Source of the DNA: Anaerocolumna sp.
GTDB lineage: Bacteria > Bacillota > Clostridia > Lachnospirales > Lachnospiraceae
Assembly (NCBI GenBank): GCA_029256725.1
Contig: JAQSXJ010000016.1
Span: forward strand, 1 to 64,000
Length of the DNA stretch: 64,000 bases
Direction: 5' to 3'
This document shows, piece by piece, positions 39,193-48,185 of this stretch (within the stretch, counting starts at the first letter, position 1; each line of letters begins with the position of its first letter). The notes beneath the pieces were generated by a model, which saw only the letters and a program-made list of their open reading frames with translations, searched no databases and had not been told where the DNA came from. The position numbers and the translations under genes are program-made.

Positions 39193-39498
39193 ATGGTTAA
39201 GCATCTTGTATTTTGGAAGTATAAGGAAGAACTGACAGAGGAAGAAAGACTTAAACTTGGTGAAGAAGTAAAAGAAAAGTTAGAGGCCTTAAAGGGCAAG
39301 ATTCCGGGTATACACTCCTTAGAAGTAATAACAAAATTACTGCCCACCGGAACCGATCATTGTGATTTTATGTTAGACAGCACATTTGTAAATGCTGAGG
39401 CACTGGCTGTTTACCAGAATCATGAGGAACATTTAAAGGCTGCTTCCCTTGTAAGAAGCATAATTAGTAATCGTTTTTGCGTAGATTACGATATTTAA
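39193..39498 (+). CDS. Dabb (stress-responsive A/B barrel) domain protein
   Basis: A 101-aa protein with the Dabb signature VKHLVFWKYKEE and DFMLDSTFVNAEALAVYQNHEEHLKAA...RFCVDYDI. These proteins form small dimeric alpha-beta barrels. Function unknown. It sits just before aspS with GAAAGGGG upstream of the ATG. Confidence 0.85.
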   Translation: MVKHLVFWKYKEELTEEERLKLGEEVKEKLEALKGKIPGIHSLEVITKLLPTGTDHCDFMLDSTFVNAEALAVYQNHEEHLKAASLVRSIISNRFCVDYDI

Positions 39499-39576
39499 GT
39501 AATACAGGAGTCAATAAAAAGTTTGAGTTTATATAATTTAGTTGATGTTATTATAAGCAATTAGCAGGAGGATATC

Positions 39577-41361
39577 ATGGCAGAGTCTATGAAGGGCTTG
39601 CAGAGAAGCCACAGATGTACAGAAGTCACAAACCTGACAGGTGAAAAAGTTACGGTTATGGGATGGGTACAAAAAAGCAGAAATAAAGGAAGTATTATAT
39701 TCGTTGATCTCAGGGACCGTTCAGGACTCCTTCAGATAATTTTTGAAGAAGGGGATGTAGGCAGCGAGAACTATGCCAAAGCTGAAAAGTTAAGAAGTGA
39801 GTTCGTTATAGCTGTAACAGGTACTGTAGAACTTCGTTCCGGCGGTGTAAATGAGAATATGGCAACCGGAGAAATCGAATTAAGGGCTGAAAGCCTTCGT
39901 ATTCTTTCAGAAGCAGATACCCCTCCTTTCCCAATTGAAGAAAACAGTAAGACCAAAGAGGAACTTCGTCTGAAATACCGTTATTTAGACCTTAGAAGAC
40001 CGGATCTTCAGGAGAATCTCATTATGAGAAGCAAGGTGGCAACACTCACCAGACAGTTTCTCTCAGAAGAAGGTTTCTTAGAGATAGAAACCCCTATGCT
40101 GACTAAGAGTACACCAGAAGGTGCTAGAGACTATTTAGTACCAAGCCGTGTGCATCCTGGGAATTTCTATGCGCTTCCCCAGTCTCCTCAGATCTTTAAG
40201 CAGTTGTTAATGTGCTCCGGTTATGACAGATACTTTCAGATTGTTAAATGCTTCCGTGATGAAGACTTGCGTGCAGATCGTCAGCCCGAATTCACTCAGA
40301 TCGATATGGAGCTTTCCTTTGTTGATGTAGATGATGTAATTGCGGTGAACGAAAGATTGCTGGCAAAGATGTTTAAGGAAACCATAGGTGTAGAAGTCAG
40401 CCTGCCTATTCCCAGAATGACTTATAAGGAAGCTATGGATAGATTCGGTTCTGATAAACCTGATATCCGTTTTGGTATGGAACTGAATTGTGTATCTGAA
40501 TATGTAAAAGACTGTGGGTTCTCTGTATTTACTGATGCCATCAAGAACGGCGGCTCTGTAAGAGGAATCAATGCAGAAGGACAAGGCGAGATGCCAAGAA
40601 AGAAAATAGATGCACTGGTACAGTTTGCTAAAGATTTCGGTGCAAAAGGCCTTGCTTATCTTAGCATTAATGCTGATGGGACTTATAAATCCTCCTTTGC
40701 AAAGTTCATGACAGAAGAGGAATTAAAGATCCTTACAGAGCAAATGGGTGCAAAACCCGGAGATTTAATGTTCTTTGCGGCAGATGAAGATGATGTAGTA
40801 TTTGATGTACTTGGTAATTTACGTCTTGAGCTGGCAAGAGGACTTGAACTGCTTAAGAAAGATGAATACAAATTCCTTTGGGTAACAGAATTCCCTCTGT
40901 TAGAGTACTCTAAGGAAGAAGGCAGATATACAGCAAAACACCATCCGTTTACAATGCCTATGGAGGAAGATTTAGAACTTCTTAATACTGATCCTGGTAA
41001 GGTACGTGCAAAAGCTTACGATATTGTATTAAACGGAACAGAAATCGGCGGCGGCAGCGTTAGAATATATCAGAATCAGGTTCAGGAGAAAATGTTTGAA
41101 GTGCTTGGATTTACCAAAGAAGAAGCTTATGACCGTTTCGGCTTCCTGTTAAATGCCTTCAAATATGGTGTGCCTCCTCACGCGGGACTGGCTTATGGAT
41201 TAGATCGTCTAATTATGCTTATGGCGAAAGAAGACAGTATCCGTGATGTAATTGCTTTCCCTAAAGTAAAAGATGCCTCCTGCCTGATGACAGAAGCTCC
41301 CAATGTAGTAGAATTAAAACAATTAAATGAGTTGGGAATCGGTATTACTGAGAATAAGTAG
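39577..41361 (+). CDS. aspS: Aspartate--tRNA ligase
   Basis: A class II aminoacyl-tRNA synthetase of 594 aa, bacterial type. It has an N-terminal OB domain (VTVMGWVQKSRNKGSIIFVDLRDRSG), motif 2 (QIVKCFRDEDLRADRQPEFTQIDME), a large GAD insertion, and motif 3 (GLAYGLDRLIMLM). AGCAGGAGG precedes the ATG. No T-box leader is visible upstream. It is followed by FB1 repeats. Confidence 0.96.
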   Translation: MAESMKGLQRSHRCTEVTNLTGEKVTVMGWVQKSRNKGSIIFVDLRDRSGLLQIIFEEGDVGSENYAKAEKLRSEFVIAVTGTVELRSGGVNENMATGEIELRAESLRILSEADTPPFPIEENSKTKEELRLKYRYLDLRRPDLQENLIMRSKVATLTRQFLSEEGFLEIETPMLTKSTPEGARDYLVPSRVHPGNFYALPQSPQIFKQLLMCSGYDRYFQIVKCFRDEDLRADRQPEFTQIDMELSFVDVDDVIAVNERLLAKMFKETIGVEVSLPIPRMTYKEAMDRFGSDKPDIRFGMELNCVSEYVKDCGFSVFTDAIKNGGSVRGINAEGQGEMPRKKIDALVQFAKDFGAKGLAYLSINADGTYKSSFAKFMTEEELKILTEQMGAKPGDLMFFAADEDDVVFDVLGNLRLELARGLELLKKDEYKFLWVTEFPLLEYSKEEGRYTAKHHPFTMPMEEDLELLNTDPGKVRAKAYDIVLNGTEIGGGSVRIYQNQVQEKMFEVLGFTKEEAYDRFGFLLNAFKYGVPPHAGLAYGLDRLIMLMAKEDSIRDVIAFPKVKDASCLMTEAPNVVELKQLNELGIGITENK

Positions 41362-41423
41362 AAGCATTGATTAGACAATAATAATTCAGTATATTGTGGG
41401 CTGAGTGTTAAAGATTGGTTTTT

Positions 41424-41660
41424 CTCAAGGGGACGGCAAATTGCACAAAACAGAAAAACTCATGCTTCGATTTCAAGATATAAGAAGTCCTAATTCTCTG
41501 AATATTTTATGCTTGACATATTATAAAACAGATAACTCGCTAACGCTCAAACAATCTGTTTTATAATATAGCACAAAATATCCAGAGAAAAGGACTTCTA
41601 ATACCTTTCAATAGGCGCATTCGTTCTTTCTGTTTTGCACAATTTGCCTGAAATCTTAGA
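41424..41660. repeat. FB1 foldback element, copy C (variant outer arm)
   Basis: Core stem ATATTATAAAACAGAT / ATCTGTTTTATAATAT is perfect and unique to this copy. The outer arm is a variant: GGCAAATTGCACAAAACAG pairs (two mismatches) with CTGTTTTGCACAATTTGCC, in place of GGAAAAATACAC...; copy E has a related variant. It lacks the GAGAGTCAAAAG terminal motif. Confidence 0.85.
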
Positions 41661-41735
41661 AAGCAAGGCTTTTGATGCTTAAATTATATGGTTCATCTGA
41701 CTTTATTTATAATTATAAATGATAATAATAAATAA

Positions 41736-41995
41736 CTAGAGAGTCAAAAGTTCTAGTTGATTTAACGTGCTAAAGTCAGTTTTTTATTCGATTTCAGGAA
41801 AAATACCCAAAACAGAAAGAGCGAATGCGCCTATCAGATTGTTTGAGCGTCAGCGAGTTATCTGTTTTAGAATATGTCCAGCAAAAAATATTCAGAGAAT
41901 TAGGACTTCTTATCCCTTGGAATGAAGCATGAGTCTTTCTGTTTTGGATATTTTTCCGTCCGTATGACATCAAAATAGAACTTTTTACTCTCTAG
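41736..41995. repeat. FB1 foldback element, copy D (one arm deleted)
   Basis: Inverted orientation. Ends are CTAGAGAGTCAAAAGTTCT and CTTTTTACTCTCTAG, flanked by TAAATAA on each side. One side of the core stem and its neighbouring arm are deleted (CGCCTATC joins directly to AGATTGTTTGAGC), leaving the other half unpaired. Only about 75 bp separates it from copy C. Confidence 0.85.
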
Positions 41996-42032
41996 TAAAT
42001 AAAAATATTAATAAAAAAATATATCTATAAAT

Positions 42033-42081
42033 AAAAAAATGCTCAAGAGGGTGATAAACAAACGCCTGCCTTGAGCATTTT
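42033..42081 (-). terminator. Terminator of the XRE-DUF1294 operon
   Basis: On the minus strand AAATGCTCAAG pairs with CTTGAGCATTT across a 22-nt loop and is followed by TTTTTTTA. Confidence 0.8.
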
Positions 42082-42192
42082 AGTATTATGTACCTATATC
42101 TACAGTATCGTAAGACTGTTTACGGCACTGTATCTGTAGCCATAGATAATCTGCAGCAGCACAAGACTGCATTATATATAGCAACAGAATTG

Positions 42193-42465
42193 TTAACGCA
42201 TAAAGAATAAGAACATAACAGAAATATGAACAATTAAAATAACAGGCATTCCAATTAAGAATTTGGTATGCTTTGTTTTGTGACGAAATAGGAACATACC
42301 AAGGAGCGAACCCAAGCTGCCCCCAATCACTGAAGTTAGAAACAGTGTGCTTTCTTTTATCCTCCACAAACGTTTTCTGGCCTTGTATTTATCCAATCCC
42401 ATAAGCAGAAAAGAGAGTAAATTCGCAGAAATTAAATATATTAATAATAAATTAAGTAAATGCAA
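42193..42465 (-). CDS. DUF1294-family membrane protein
   Basis: A 90-aa protein with three or four hydrophobic segments and the family pattern DKYKARKRLWRIKESTLFLTSVIGGSLGSLLGMFLFRHKTKH. Its function is unknown. It begins 6 bp after the XRE gene, whose last codons supply the AAGGAGG ribosome-binding site, so the two are coupled. Confidence 0.85.
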   Translation of the reverse strand: MHLLNLLLIYLISANLLSFLLMGLDKYKARKRLWRIKESTLFLTSVIGGSLGSLLGMFLFRHKTKHTKFLIGMPVILIVHISVMFLFFMR

Positions 42466-42471
42466 TTTTGT

Positions 42472-42903
42472 CTAATCCTCCTTAATATTATCTTGTTTTT
42501 TCTTTCGGACTTTGTTTTCCAAGAAAGCTAATATTTGCTTTTTTTCACTTTCATTTAGCTTGCGAAAAAGGGTAAATAGTCGCTTTTCCTCCGGTGTTAA
42601 TTGGATAATCCGAGATTTACCCTGTGGCAGTGAATCTTTTTCTGTATCTATATTATAGTTCACAGATTCATGGAGAAGTTCGCCGGACATAGGAACAGTT
42701 TTTGAATTTATGAAAACTTCTATGTCAACATTATATAGTTTGGATAATTTCAGTAATGTTCTGTAATCGGGAGTACGCTTACCGGCTTCGTAGTGGGCAT
42801 AACCCTGCCGTGTCATGTTCAGGTACCCTGCCACTTTAGTTTGCGTATAGTGCCTGGAGGTTCTTAATTCCTTTAATTTGTCCTTAAGTAATAATTCTGG
42901 CAT
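42472..42903 (-). CDS. XRE-family transcriptional regulator
   Basis: A 143-aa protein with an N-terminal Cro/C1 helix-turn-helix (LRTSRHYTQTKVAGYLNMTRQGYAHYEAGKRTPDYRTLLKLSKLYNVDIEVFI) and a charged C-terminus (LTPEEKRLFTLFRKLNESEKKQILAFLENKVRKKK). It heads an operon with DUF1294. Confidence 0.85.
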   Translation of the reverse strand: MPELLLKDKLKELRTSRHYTQTKVAGYLNMTRQGYAHYEAGKRTPDYRTLLKLSKLYNVDIEVFINSKTVPMSGELLHESVNYNIDTEKDSLPQGKSRIIQLTPEEKRLFTLFRKLNESEKKQILAFLENKVRKKKQDNIKED

Positions 42904-43349
42904 AGTAAACTCCCTTTATCACATATTTGTTAGAAAATAAAATGGATTGTAGAGCAGGATTTTTACCGGAATCATAAAACCTAACCTTAAATGCCAAATC
43001 GTATATTTTCCCTTCTTATCTCCCTCTTAATAGTGTAGTGTGCATCAATCTTAATTGACGTTGTTAAAATTATATACCAATTCTCGTATTATCTCAATTT
43101 AAACTTTGGTACCAGGAGGCACCGGGGTAGGAGAAAAAAGTTATTTTTACATTATAATAACCGCCTTTAGAGACTTTATAGCATAGTATAAGAGGGTAAC
43201 TAATAGGATGGTTAAAATTTACTATTTACAGGAAGCACTTGTGTATAAATGGAGGATAGTGGAAATGGAAAAATCAAAGAATACAGGCAGAAAGGGGTTG
43301 TAATATAGGAAAAAAGGGCTTAATTGTAAAGAATTTTCCAAAAAACCAA
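42904..43349. other. Intergenic region between XRE operon and cold-shock gene
   Basis: About 450 bp holding the divergent XRE promoter region. No repeat-family member, RNA gene or convincing coding region is visible. Confidence 0.4.
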
Positions 43350-43378
43350 TTGACATAAGTTCATTAAAGTGTTATTAT
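43350..43378 (+). promoter_or_regulatory. Promoter of the cold-shock gene
   Basis: TTGACA (43350-43355), 17-bp spacer, TATTAT (43373-43378). The transcript would have a leader of about 55 nt ending in TTGGAGGAAATAAC. Confidence 0.65.
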
Positions 43379-43440
43379 AAATTTGTTGCAGCAGATGCAA
43401 TGTACTATAAATGTAGATTAATTTATTTGGAGGAAATAAC

Positions 43441-43641
43441 ATGAACAAAGGTACAGTAAAATGGTTTAACAATCAAAAAGGTTTTGGTTTCATCTCCGAT
43501 GAGCAGGGAAATGATGTTTTCGTTCATTACTCAGGTTTAAACATGGACGGTTTCAAGTCTTTAGAAGAAGGACAAGAAGTTGCTTTCGATGTTGTTCAGG
43601 GAGCTAAAGGACCTCAGGCCACTAACGTAACAAAAATCTAA
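43441..43641 (+). CDS. Cold-shock protein (CspA family)
   Basis: A 66-aa single-stranded nucleic-acid-binding protein with RNP1 KGFGFIS and RNP2 [22 protein letters not shown] and the terminal [10 protein letters not shown]. Strong GGAGG site. It is a single gene with its own promoter and a T-rich terminator at 43747. Confidence 0.97.
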   Translation: MNKGTVKWFNNQKGFGFISDEQGNDVFVHYSGLNMDGFKSLEEGQEVAFDVVQGAKGPQATNVTKI

Positions 43642-43746
43642 TCATTAAGTTTCAGTGTACCTTTTTCTTGACATATAAATTTTAAGAATTATTATTTTTA
43701 AGAATTTATACAGAAATGGCTATATTGTAATCAACGAGAATGATTT

Positions 43747-43777
43747 AAAGGTTATCCTTCGGGATAACCTTTTTTTA
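43747..43777 (+). terminator. Terminator downstream of the cold-shock gene
   Basis: The stem AAAGGTTATCC / GGATAACCTTT with a TTCG tetraloop is followed by a T run. Confidence 0.85.
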
Positions 43778-43856
43778 ACATAGAAATACAAATGAATTGT
43801 TTTGATATAATACAGTAAGGCAACGAATACACAGATAATTACTAAATGAGGTACTT

Positions 43857-45449
43857 ATGGTAATCACATTTCTTCCGGTAAATAAGAAAATAGAAACAGT
43901 TTCAGGTGTAAGTGTAGAAGCAGCTGCAGTCAAAGCCGGTATTGAAACAGGGGCTGTCTGCAATGGCAGAGGAACCTGCGGTAAGTGTAAGGTAATGGTG
44001 ACAAAAGGAAATGATAGACTTTATACTGGTGAAGAATTAAAGTATTTGACAGATGAAGAACGGGAGAGAGGCTTTCGATTAGCCTGCTGTTTCTCTCCAT
44101 TAGAAGATACCTGCGTAATCATAAATAAACAAACCTATGAAAGCGAGACATTTACCTTGGGTGGCATAGAAAGGGATATAAAAGGACCCAATAGTAAAGA
44201 GAGTTATGGTGTTGTATTGGATATTGGAACGACAACCTTAGAAGCTATACTTTACCATATAAACTCCGGTCAGCCTGTATTATCGAAGGGAATGCTAAAC
44301 CCTCAGAGAATATATGGAGGAGATGTAGTATCCCGTATTACCTATTCCTTAGCAGAGGAGAAGAATACAGAAAGCCTGCAAAATATATTACTAAAAGCCT
44401 GCAATAAACTTATAAATGAACTGGCATCCCAGTATGGAATAAACGTTAATACTATAAAAAGAGCAGCTATAGCCGGAAATACTACCATGACAGGACTTTT
44501 TCTGGGTCGATCACTACAAAAACTTTCAAGAGCCCCCTTTCAGCAGGACAGCTATAAAGGTGTTACATTAACGGCCAGAGAGGTGGGAGTTAATATCCAG
44601 GAGACAGGAAGTGTCTTCATAATGCCTGGTATCGGTGGACATGTAGGCGGAGATACCATGGGGTGTATATTAAGTACGAGACTTTATAAGGAAAAGAGGA
44701 AGATCCTCCTTATGGATATCGGTACCAACGGAGAGATGGTGCTATGCAACGGAGGCAGGCTGACAGCTTGTTCCACAGCTGCCGGACCTGCATTTGAAGG
44801 AGGCAATATCTCCTGTGGGATGAGAGCAGAAAACGGTGCAATAACATCAGCAAAGATGGTAGACGGAAAGCTAGAGCTTCATTACATTGGAGAAGAGGAC
44901 GAAAGAATATCGCCAACGGGTATCTGCGGTTCCGGTATTATAGAATGCATCTTTGAACTCTATACAAATCATTCTATTGATGAAACAGGAAGGCTTTTGG
45001 GAACGGCAGGAGATGAGAATCTCTACCGAATATGGAAGAGGGACCGAGAAGAAATAATACTGACCCAAAAAGATATTCGTGAATTTCAGCTGGCAACAGG
45101 TGCAATAAAGGCTGGTATAGCACTTCTCTTACAGGAAGCAGGCCTTCAGGCACAGGAACTTGATAAAGTCTATCTTGCAGGAAACTTTGGCAGTAAACTA
45201 TCTGTTACCAAAGCAATAGGTGTTGGTTTACTACCGGAAGTAAGAGAAGAAAACATAGAATATATCGGAAACGGAGCTTTAGCCGGTTCAGCAAAACTAT
45301 TGCTACAGGAAATAACCCTGGATGAAGCAGAGGCAATCAGCCAGAAAGTACTCCATTTGGATCTATCAGGTAAAGAAACTTTTGAAGAAGAATTTATAAA
45401 GGCGTTGTCCTTTCCGGTAATTAAAAAAACAGAGCCTTCTCCCCAATAA
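43857..45449 (+). CDS. RACo-like ASKHA protein (corrinoid-protein reductive activase)
   Basis: A 530-aa protein. The N-terminal plant-type [2Fe-2S] ferredoxin domain has CNGRGTCGKCKVMV and a later cysteine (RLACCFSP). A linker and a C-terminal ASKHA ATPase core follow (GVVLDIGTTTLEAIL, IAGNTTMTGLFLG, MDIGTNGEMVLCNGG, AGPAFEGGNISCGMRAENGA). RACo-type proteins use ATP to reduce the cobalt of corrinoid methyltransferase partners. No methyltransferase lies in this window, but a B12-riboswitch operon is next door. Start ATG at 43857. Confidence 0.85.
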   Translation: MVITFLPVNKKIETVSGVSVEAAAVKAGIETGAVCNGRGTCGKCKVMVTKGNDRLYTGEELKYLTDEERERGFRLACCFSPLEDTCVIINKQTYESETFTLGGIERDIKGPNSKESYGVVLDIGTTTLEAILYHINSGQPVLSKGMLNPQRIYGGDVVSRITYSLAEEKNTESLQNILLKACNKLINELASQYGINVNTIKRAAIAGNTTMTGLFLGRSLQKLSRAPFQQDSYKGVTLTAREVGVNIQETGSVFIMPGIGGHVGGDTMGCILSTRLYKEKRKILLMDIGTNGEMVLCNGGRLTACSTAAGPAFEGGNISCGMRAENGAITSAKMVDGKLELHYIGEEDERISPTGICGSGIIECIFELYTNHSIDETGRLLGTAGDENLYRIWKRDREEIILTQKDIREFQLATGAIKAGIALLLQEAGLQAQELDKVYLAGNFGSKLSVTKAIGVGLLPEVREENIEYIGNGALAGSAKLLLQEITLDEAEAISQKVLHLDLSGKETFEEEFIKALSFPVIKKTEPSPQ

Positions 45450-45470
45450 ACATAAGGAGAAGGCTTAATA
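45433..45470. terminator. Bidirectional terminator between convergent genes
   Basis: AGCCTTCTCC pairs with GGAGAAGGCT. On the minus strand it is followed by CTGTTTTTTT; the RACo-like stop codon is in the loop. Confidence 0.75.
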
Positions 45471-45496
45471 TGTTTCTCTTAAGAAATCCAATTCAA

Positions 45497-46054
45497 TTAG
45501 AATCTCTCAATATGATAACCGTCATCGTAGTAACTCTTCATCAACCTGCTTAATACCTTATAAACCGGTTTAAATAAAACAAAAGCAACTGTAAAATTAC
45601 CGATACCGTGTATAATATCAAAAGTCAGACCACTTACCCAATAACCAAATGCACTGTTAAGGCCGCCTTGAATACCTCCGCTTTGTAAACCCATAAAGAA
45701 ATTGATGAGAGCAAAAAAAGCACCAAAACATAAACCAAAACTACCAGAAGCCAAGGCCCAGATAAGGGAGGACTGCTGTAAGGGAGGAGTCTTTCTAATA
45801 ATCAATCTGCCAATCAGATAAAGAATAGACCAAATATACAGGTAGCCAATAAACCAGATACCAAAACCATAAAAGAAACCTTCCAACATAACAAATACTG
45901 CAATAATAAAAAGGGTTTTACGCTTTAAGATACAGGTATAAACAAGAATAAGTAACGATACCAGTTCGATGTTAGGAATCCCCTGGAGAATATACTGTAC
46001 AGCAAAGAGTACAGAACTAAGCAGACCGATAATGACGGTATCTTTAATTTTCAT
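45497..46054 (-). CDS. ECF transporter S component (candidate cobalamin-type)
   Basis: About 185 aa with five or six hydrophobic segments (IIGLLSSVLFAVQYILQGI, LVSLLILVYTCIL, LFIIAVFVMLEGFFYG, AFFALINFFMG, FDIIHGIGNFTVAFVLF), the pattern of an energy-coupling-factor substrate-binding subunit. It shares a transcript with the DUF4430 gene behind a cobalamin riboswitch, so B12 or a precursor is the likely substrate. The ATPase subunits must be elsewhere. GGGGG site before the ATG at 46054; an upstream ATG at 46078 is less likely. Confidence 0.8.
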   Translation of the reverse strand: MKIKDTVIIGLLSSVLFAVQYILQGIPNIELVSLLILVYTCILKRKTLFIIAVFVMLEGFFYGFGIWFIGYLYIWSILYLIGRLIIRKTPPLQQSSLIWALASGSFGLCFGAFFALINFFMGLQSGGIQGGLNSAFGYWVSGLTFDIIHGIGNFTVAFVLFKPVYKVLSRLMKSYYDDGYHIERF

Positions 46055-46072
46055 ACGAACCCCCATTTCATG

Positions 46073-46168
46073 CCGCATCTGCTTGCAGATGCGGTGCTGC
46101 CATAAATCAGGGTGTGAATTATGCTTATTAATAATTCACACTAAACACTATACGCGTTATAGCGTGTG
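46073..46168. repeat. FB3 hairpin repeat in the B12 operon
   Basis: Three adjacent hairpins: GCATCTGC-TT-GCAGATGC (46075-46092), GTGTGAATT...AATTCACAC (46112-46141) and ACACTATACGCGTTATAGCGTGTG-like (46145-46168). The words match, in reverse order, the array at 27940-28268. Confidence 0.7.
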
Positions 46169-46171
46169 CCA

Positions 46172-46576
46172 CTAATATCCGACAGTTAATGTAATCTCAA
46201 AATGATCACCGTCAGCAATGGGAGTAGTATCAACGCCGGTATTAATGCTCTCTCCACCTTTGGTAAAGCACCACCATTCCTGATTGCCATCATCAGCAGT
46301 TACACCATCAACAGTCTTAACATACAAACCATATTCAGACTCTTCACCTTCAATCAGTTTCTTCTCTTCCAGAGCCTGTCTTAAGTACTCTGCATCAGTA
46401 CTGATTTCATAGGACTTGCTGGTACCATCCGTTAAAACAACCTCTGCCGTAATAGTCTTTGAGCCTTCACTTGTCTCGGGCTTGAATACATTGTACAAAA
46501 CAGCCATAGCTGCAATTACAATAATGAAAATAATAACGCCTATTAGGGGCTTTTTAATTGAACTTTTGTTATCCAT
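46172..46576 (-). CDS. DUF4430 membrane-anchored protein, candidate cobalamin-binding
   Basis: A 134-aa protein with an N-terminal uncleaved membrane helix (PLIGVIIFIIVIAAMAVLYNVF) and an extracellular DUF4430 domain (TDAEYLRQALEEKKLIEGEESEYGLYVKTVDGVTADDGNQEWWCFTKGGE...). DUF4430 is structurally related to the C-terminal domain of intrinsic factor/transcobalamin. The upstream cobalamin riboswitch and downstream ECF S component support a B12-capture role. GGAGGAG precedes the ATG. Confidence 0.85.
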   Translation of the reverse strand: MDNKSSIKKPLIGVIIFIIVIAAMAVLYNVFKPETSEGSKTITAEVVLTDGTSKSYEISTDAEYLRQALEEKKLIEGEESEYGLYVKTVDGVTADDGNQEWWCFTKGGESINTGVDTTPIADGDHFEITLTVGY

Positions 46577-46624
46577 TGTTCTCCTCCTTTAATATAAATA
46601 CAGAATACGTCAGAACCGAAGGGA

Positions 46625-46664
46625 TAAAAAATACCCTTATCCAACGAACAGGAAAGAAGGGTAG
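46625..46664 (-). terminator. Expression-platform terminator of the B12 riboswitch
   Basis: On the minus strand TACCCTT...AAGGGTA (46632-46663) is followed by TTTTTT. It lies between the aptamer and the DUF4430 start, so B12 binding would favour this terminator. Confidence 0.65.
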
Positions 46665-46714
46665 CACAAATAATAAGTACCATTCCTCCATCTTCCGTGG
46701 ATCACATGCGGTAC

Positions 46715-46900
46715 GAACAGTAAGCAGGTATTCTGGCTCATGAATCAACATCTGCAATAAATCTTCCCGGAATATCCCCAGTGATTGCATGAATTCCCAT
46801 ATCATGCAGCAATTACAGACTCCTCATATACAGCGGCGGGACCGCACAGGACTTCAACCTGTTTCCCTATTATGTCACTACGTAACAGCGACCACTTACT
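46715..46900 (-). promoter_or_regulatory. Cobalamin riboswitch
   Basis: Minus strand carries the canonical core pieces: AATAGGGAAACAGGTTGAAG and TCCTGTGCGGTCCCGCCGCT (B12-box region) and, downstream, TGAGCCAGAATACCTGC. The spacing and order fit the cobalamin aptamer. It controls DUF4430 and the ECF S component. Confidence 0.9.
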
Positions 46901-47025
46901 GCCAATTTAGACCTATAAAGTATATCATTAGTCTCATAGCCTGTCAACTTTATATGAAGTCAGCCTTTACCCCTTTTGATGAAGTATATTTGCAACAAGA
47001 ACAGACATAGAAAATGATCAGCTTT

Positions 47026-47207
47026 TCACAAGGGGACGGTGAATTACACAAAGCAGAAAGAACTCATGCTTCGATTACAAGGTATAAGAAGTCCTAATTC
47101 TCTGAATATTTTGTGCTTGTCATAATGTAAAACAGATAACTCGCTACGCTCAAACAATCTGTTTTACATTATAGCACAAAATATTCAGAGAAAAGGACTT
47201 CTAATAA
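47026..47207. repeat. FB1 foldback element, copy E (right end missing)
   Basis: Variant outer left arm (AAGGGGACGGTGAATTACAC, resembling copy C), core stem ATAATGTAAAACAGAT / ATCTGTTTTACATTAT, inner arm complete, then the sequence diverges after GGACTTCTAATA. The right outer arm is lost. Confidence 0.85.
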
Positions 47208-47441
47208 AACTAAATCAAGCTATATTATCTCTGTCCACATATTTGCTAAGGAATACACTTTCAGACTCAATTATATAGAAAATAGAAACTAATACTTAAA
47301 TAATCTTGATAATCTGATAGCCTAATTTAACATAGCAGTGATGTCTGCCTATTTTTAGATCAAAAAAGGCTTTTCAACGGCATCAGATTACTTAGGTTAA
47401 TTCGTGGTAGAAAAATTCGTTTTCATGCCACGATGAATAAT

Positions 47442-47600
47442 CTAGGGCGTGTCTGAAAACTCATTGCACCGTTCTGAGTGCTCCACTTTGCGTTATTCTG
47501 CGTTGCAATTTAAGGAACGTAACACCCCCAAAATTGCGCCTTGCCTCCCACAAAGTGGAACATCCAACCAGGCACAAGCAGTTTTCAGACACATCCTAGG
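47442..47600. repeat. Palindrome-ended element (FB4)
   Basis: Ends are CTAGGGCGTGTCTGAAAAC and GTTTTCAGACACATCCTAG, near-perfect inverted repeats enclosing about 120 bp with internal CTCCACTTTG / CAAAGTGGA. It resembles a MITE; a single copy in this window. Confidence 0.6.
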
Positions 47601-47624
47601 AAAAAGTAAAAGGTAAAAAGAAAA

Positions 47625-47716
47625 AAATAGAAAGATAGAAAGATAGAAAGATAGAAAGATAGAAAGATAGAAAGATAAGTAGAAAGATAAGTAGAAAGAT
47701 AAGTAGAAAGATAAAT
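47625..47716. repeat. Microsatellite: GATAGAAA then GATAAGTAGAAA units
   Basis: About six 8-bp units (GATAGAAA) followed by three 12-bp units (GATAAGTAGAAA) and ATAAATAAAT. The open frame on either strand is low-complexity only. Confidence 0.85.
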
Positions 47717-47847
47717 AAATAAAAAACAGCAGCATTAATTAATATCCAGTATCGTCCTAAAAATCAACTAACTCCGAAACGATAATATTGCAGATTAATA
47801 CTAAATGTACCATTAAACCATAATTGGTTTTCGTCCGGAGACAACCA

Positions 47848-48081
47848 GATGGATGAGAGGGGAATTTAGGAATTTTGCATTGAGAGGTTCCTTATGATAC
47901 TTAAATGGCAGAAACTGTGATAAGGGTAAACAGTGCCATTGTCTGAGCGCAATAAACTGCCGCAGCCATAAATATCAAGCGAGTTTGGCGCTGTTTACCC
48001 TGCTATTGAACAGTTGCTGGTATTTTAGTAGAATAAGGGTTCTCGAACAGCAAAATGCATAAATTCCCCTCTCATCCATCG
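47848..48081. repeat. FB2 foldback element, copy 2
   Basis: Outer stem GATGGATGAGAGGGGAATTT (47848-) pairs with AAATTCCCCTCTCATCCATC (-48081). Inner stem GGGTAAACAGTGCCA nearly matches TGGCGCTGTTTACCC. The body matches the element at 13305-13526, but the outer and inner stem sequences differ, in compensating fashion. Confidence 0.85.
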
Positions 48082-48185
48082 TCCGCTCCCACAACCCATC
48101 CCTCTAACAAGGAGCAAATAAACACTTGCACTTTTCAGGGATATGGATTATTCTAGAAGGTATAAAAGAACAGAAGGAGAAGACT

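Noticed and set aside
39499-39576. T-box leader of aspS
   Set aside because: The gap is only 78 bp and has no T-box sequence or terminator/antiterminator pair.
47493-47735. An 80-aa hydrophobic protein of Ser/Phe/Tyr/Leu repeats
   Set aside because: It is the antisense reading of the microsatellite.
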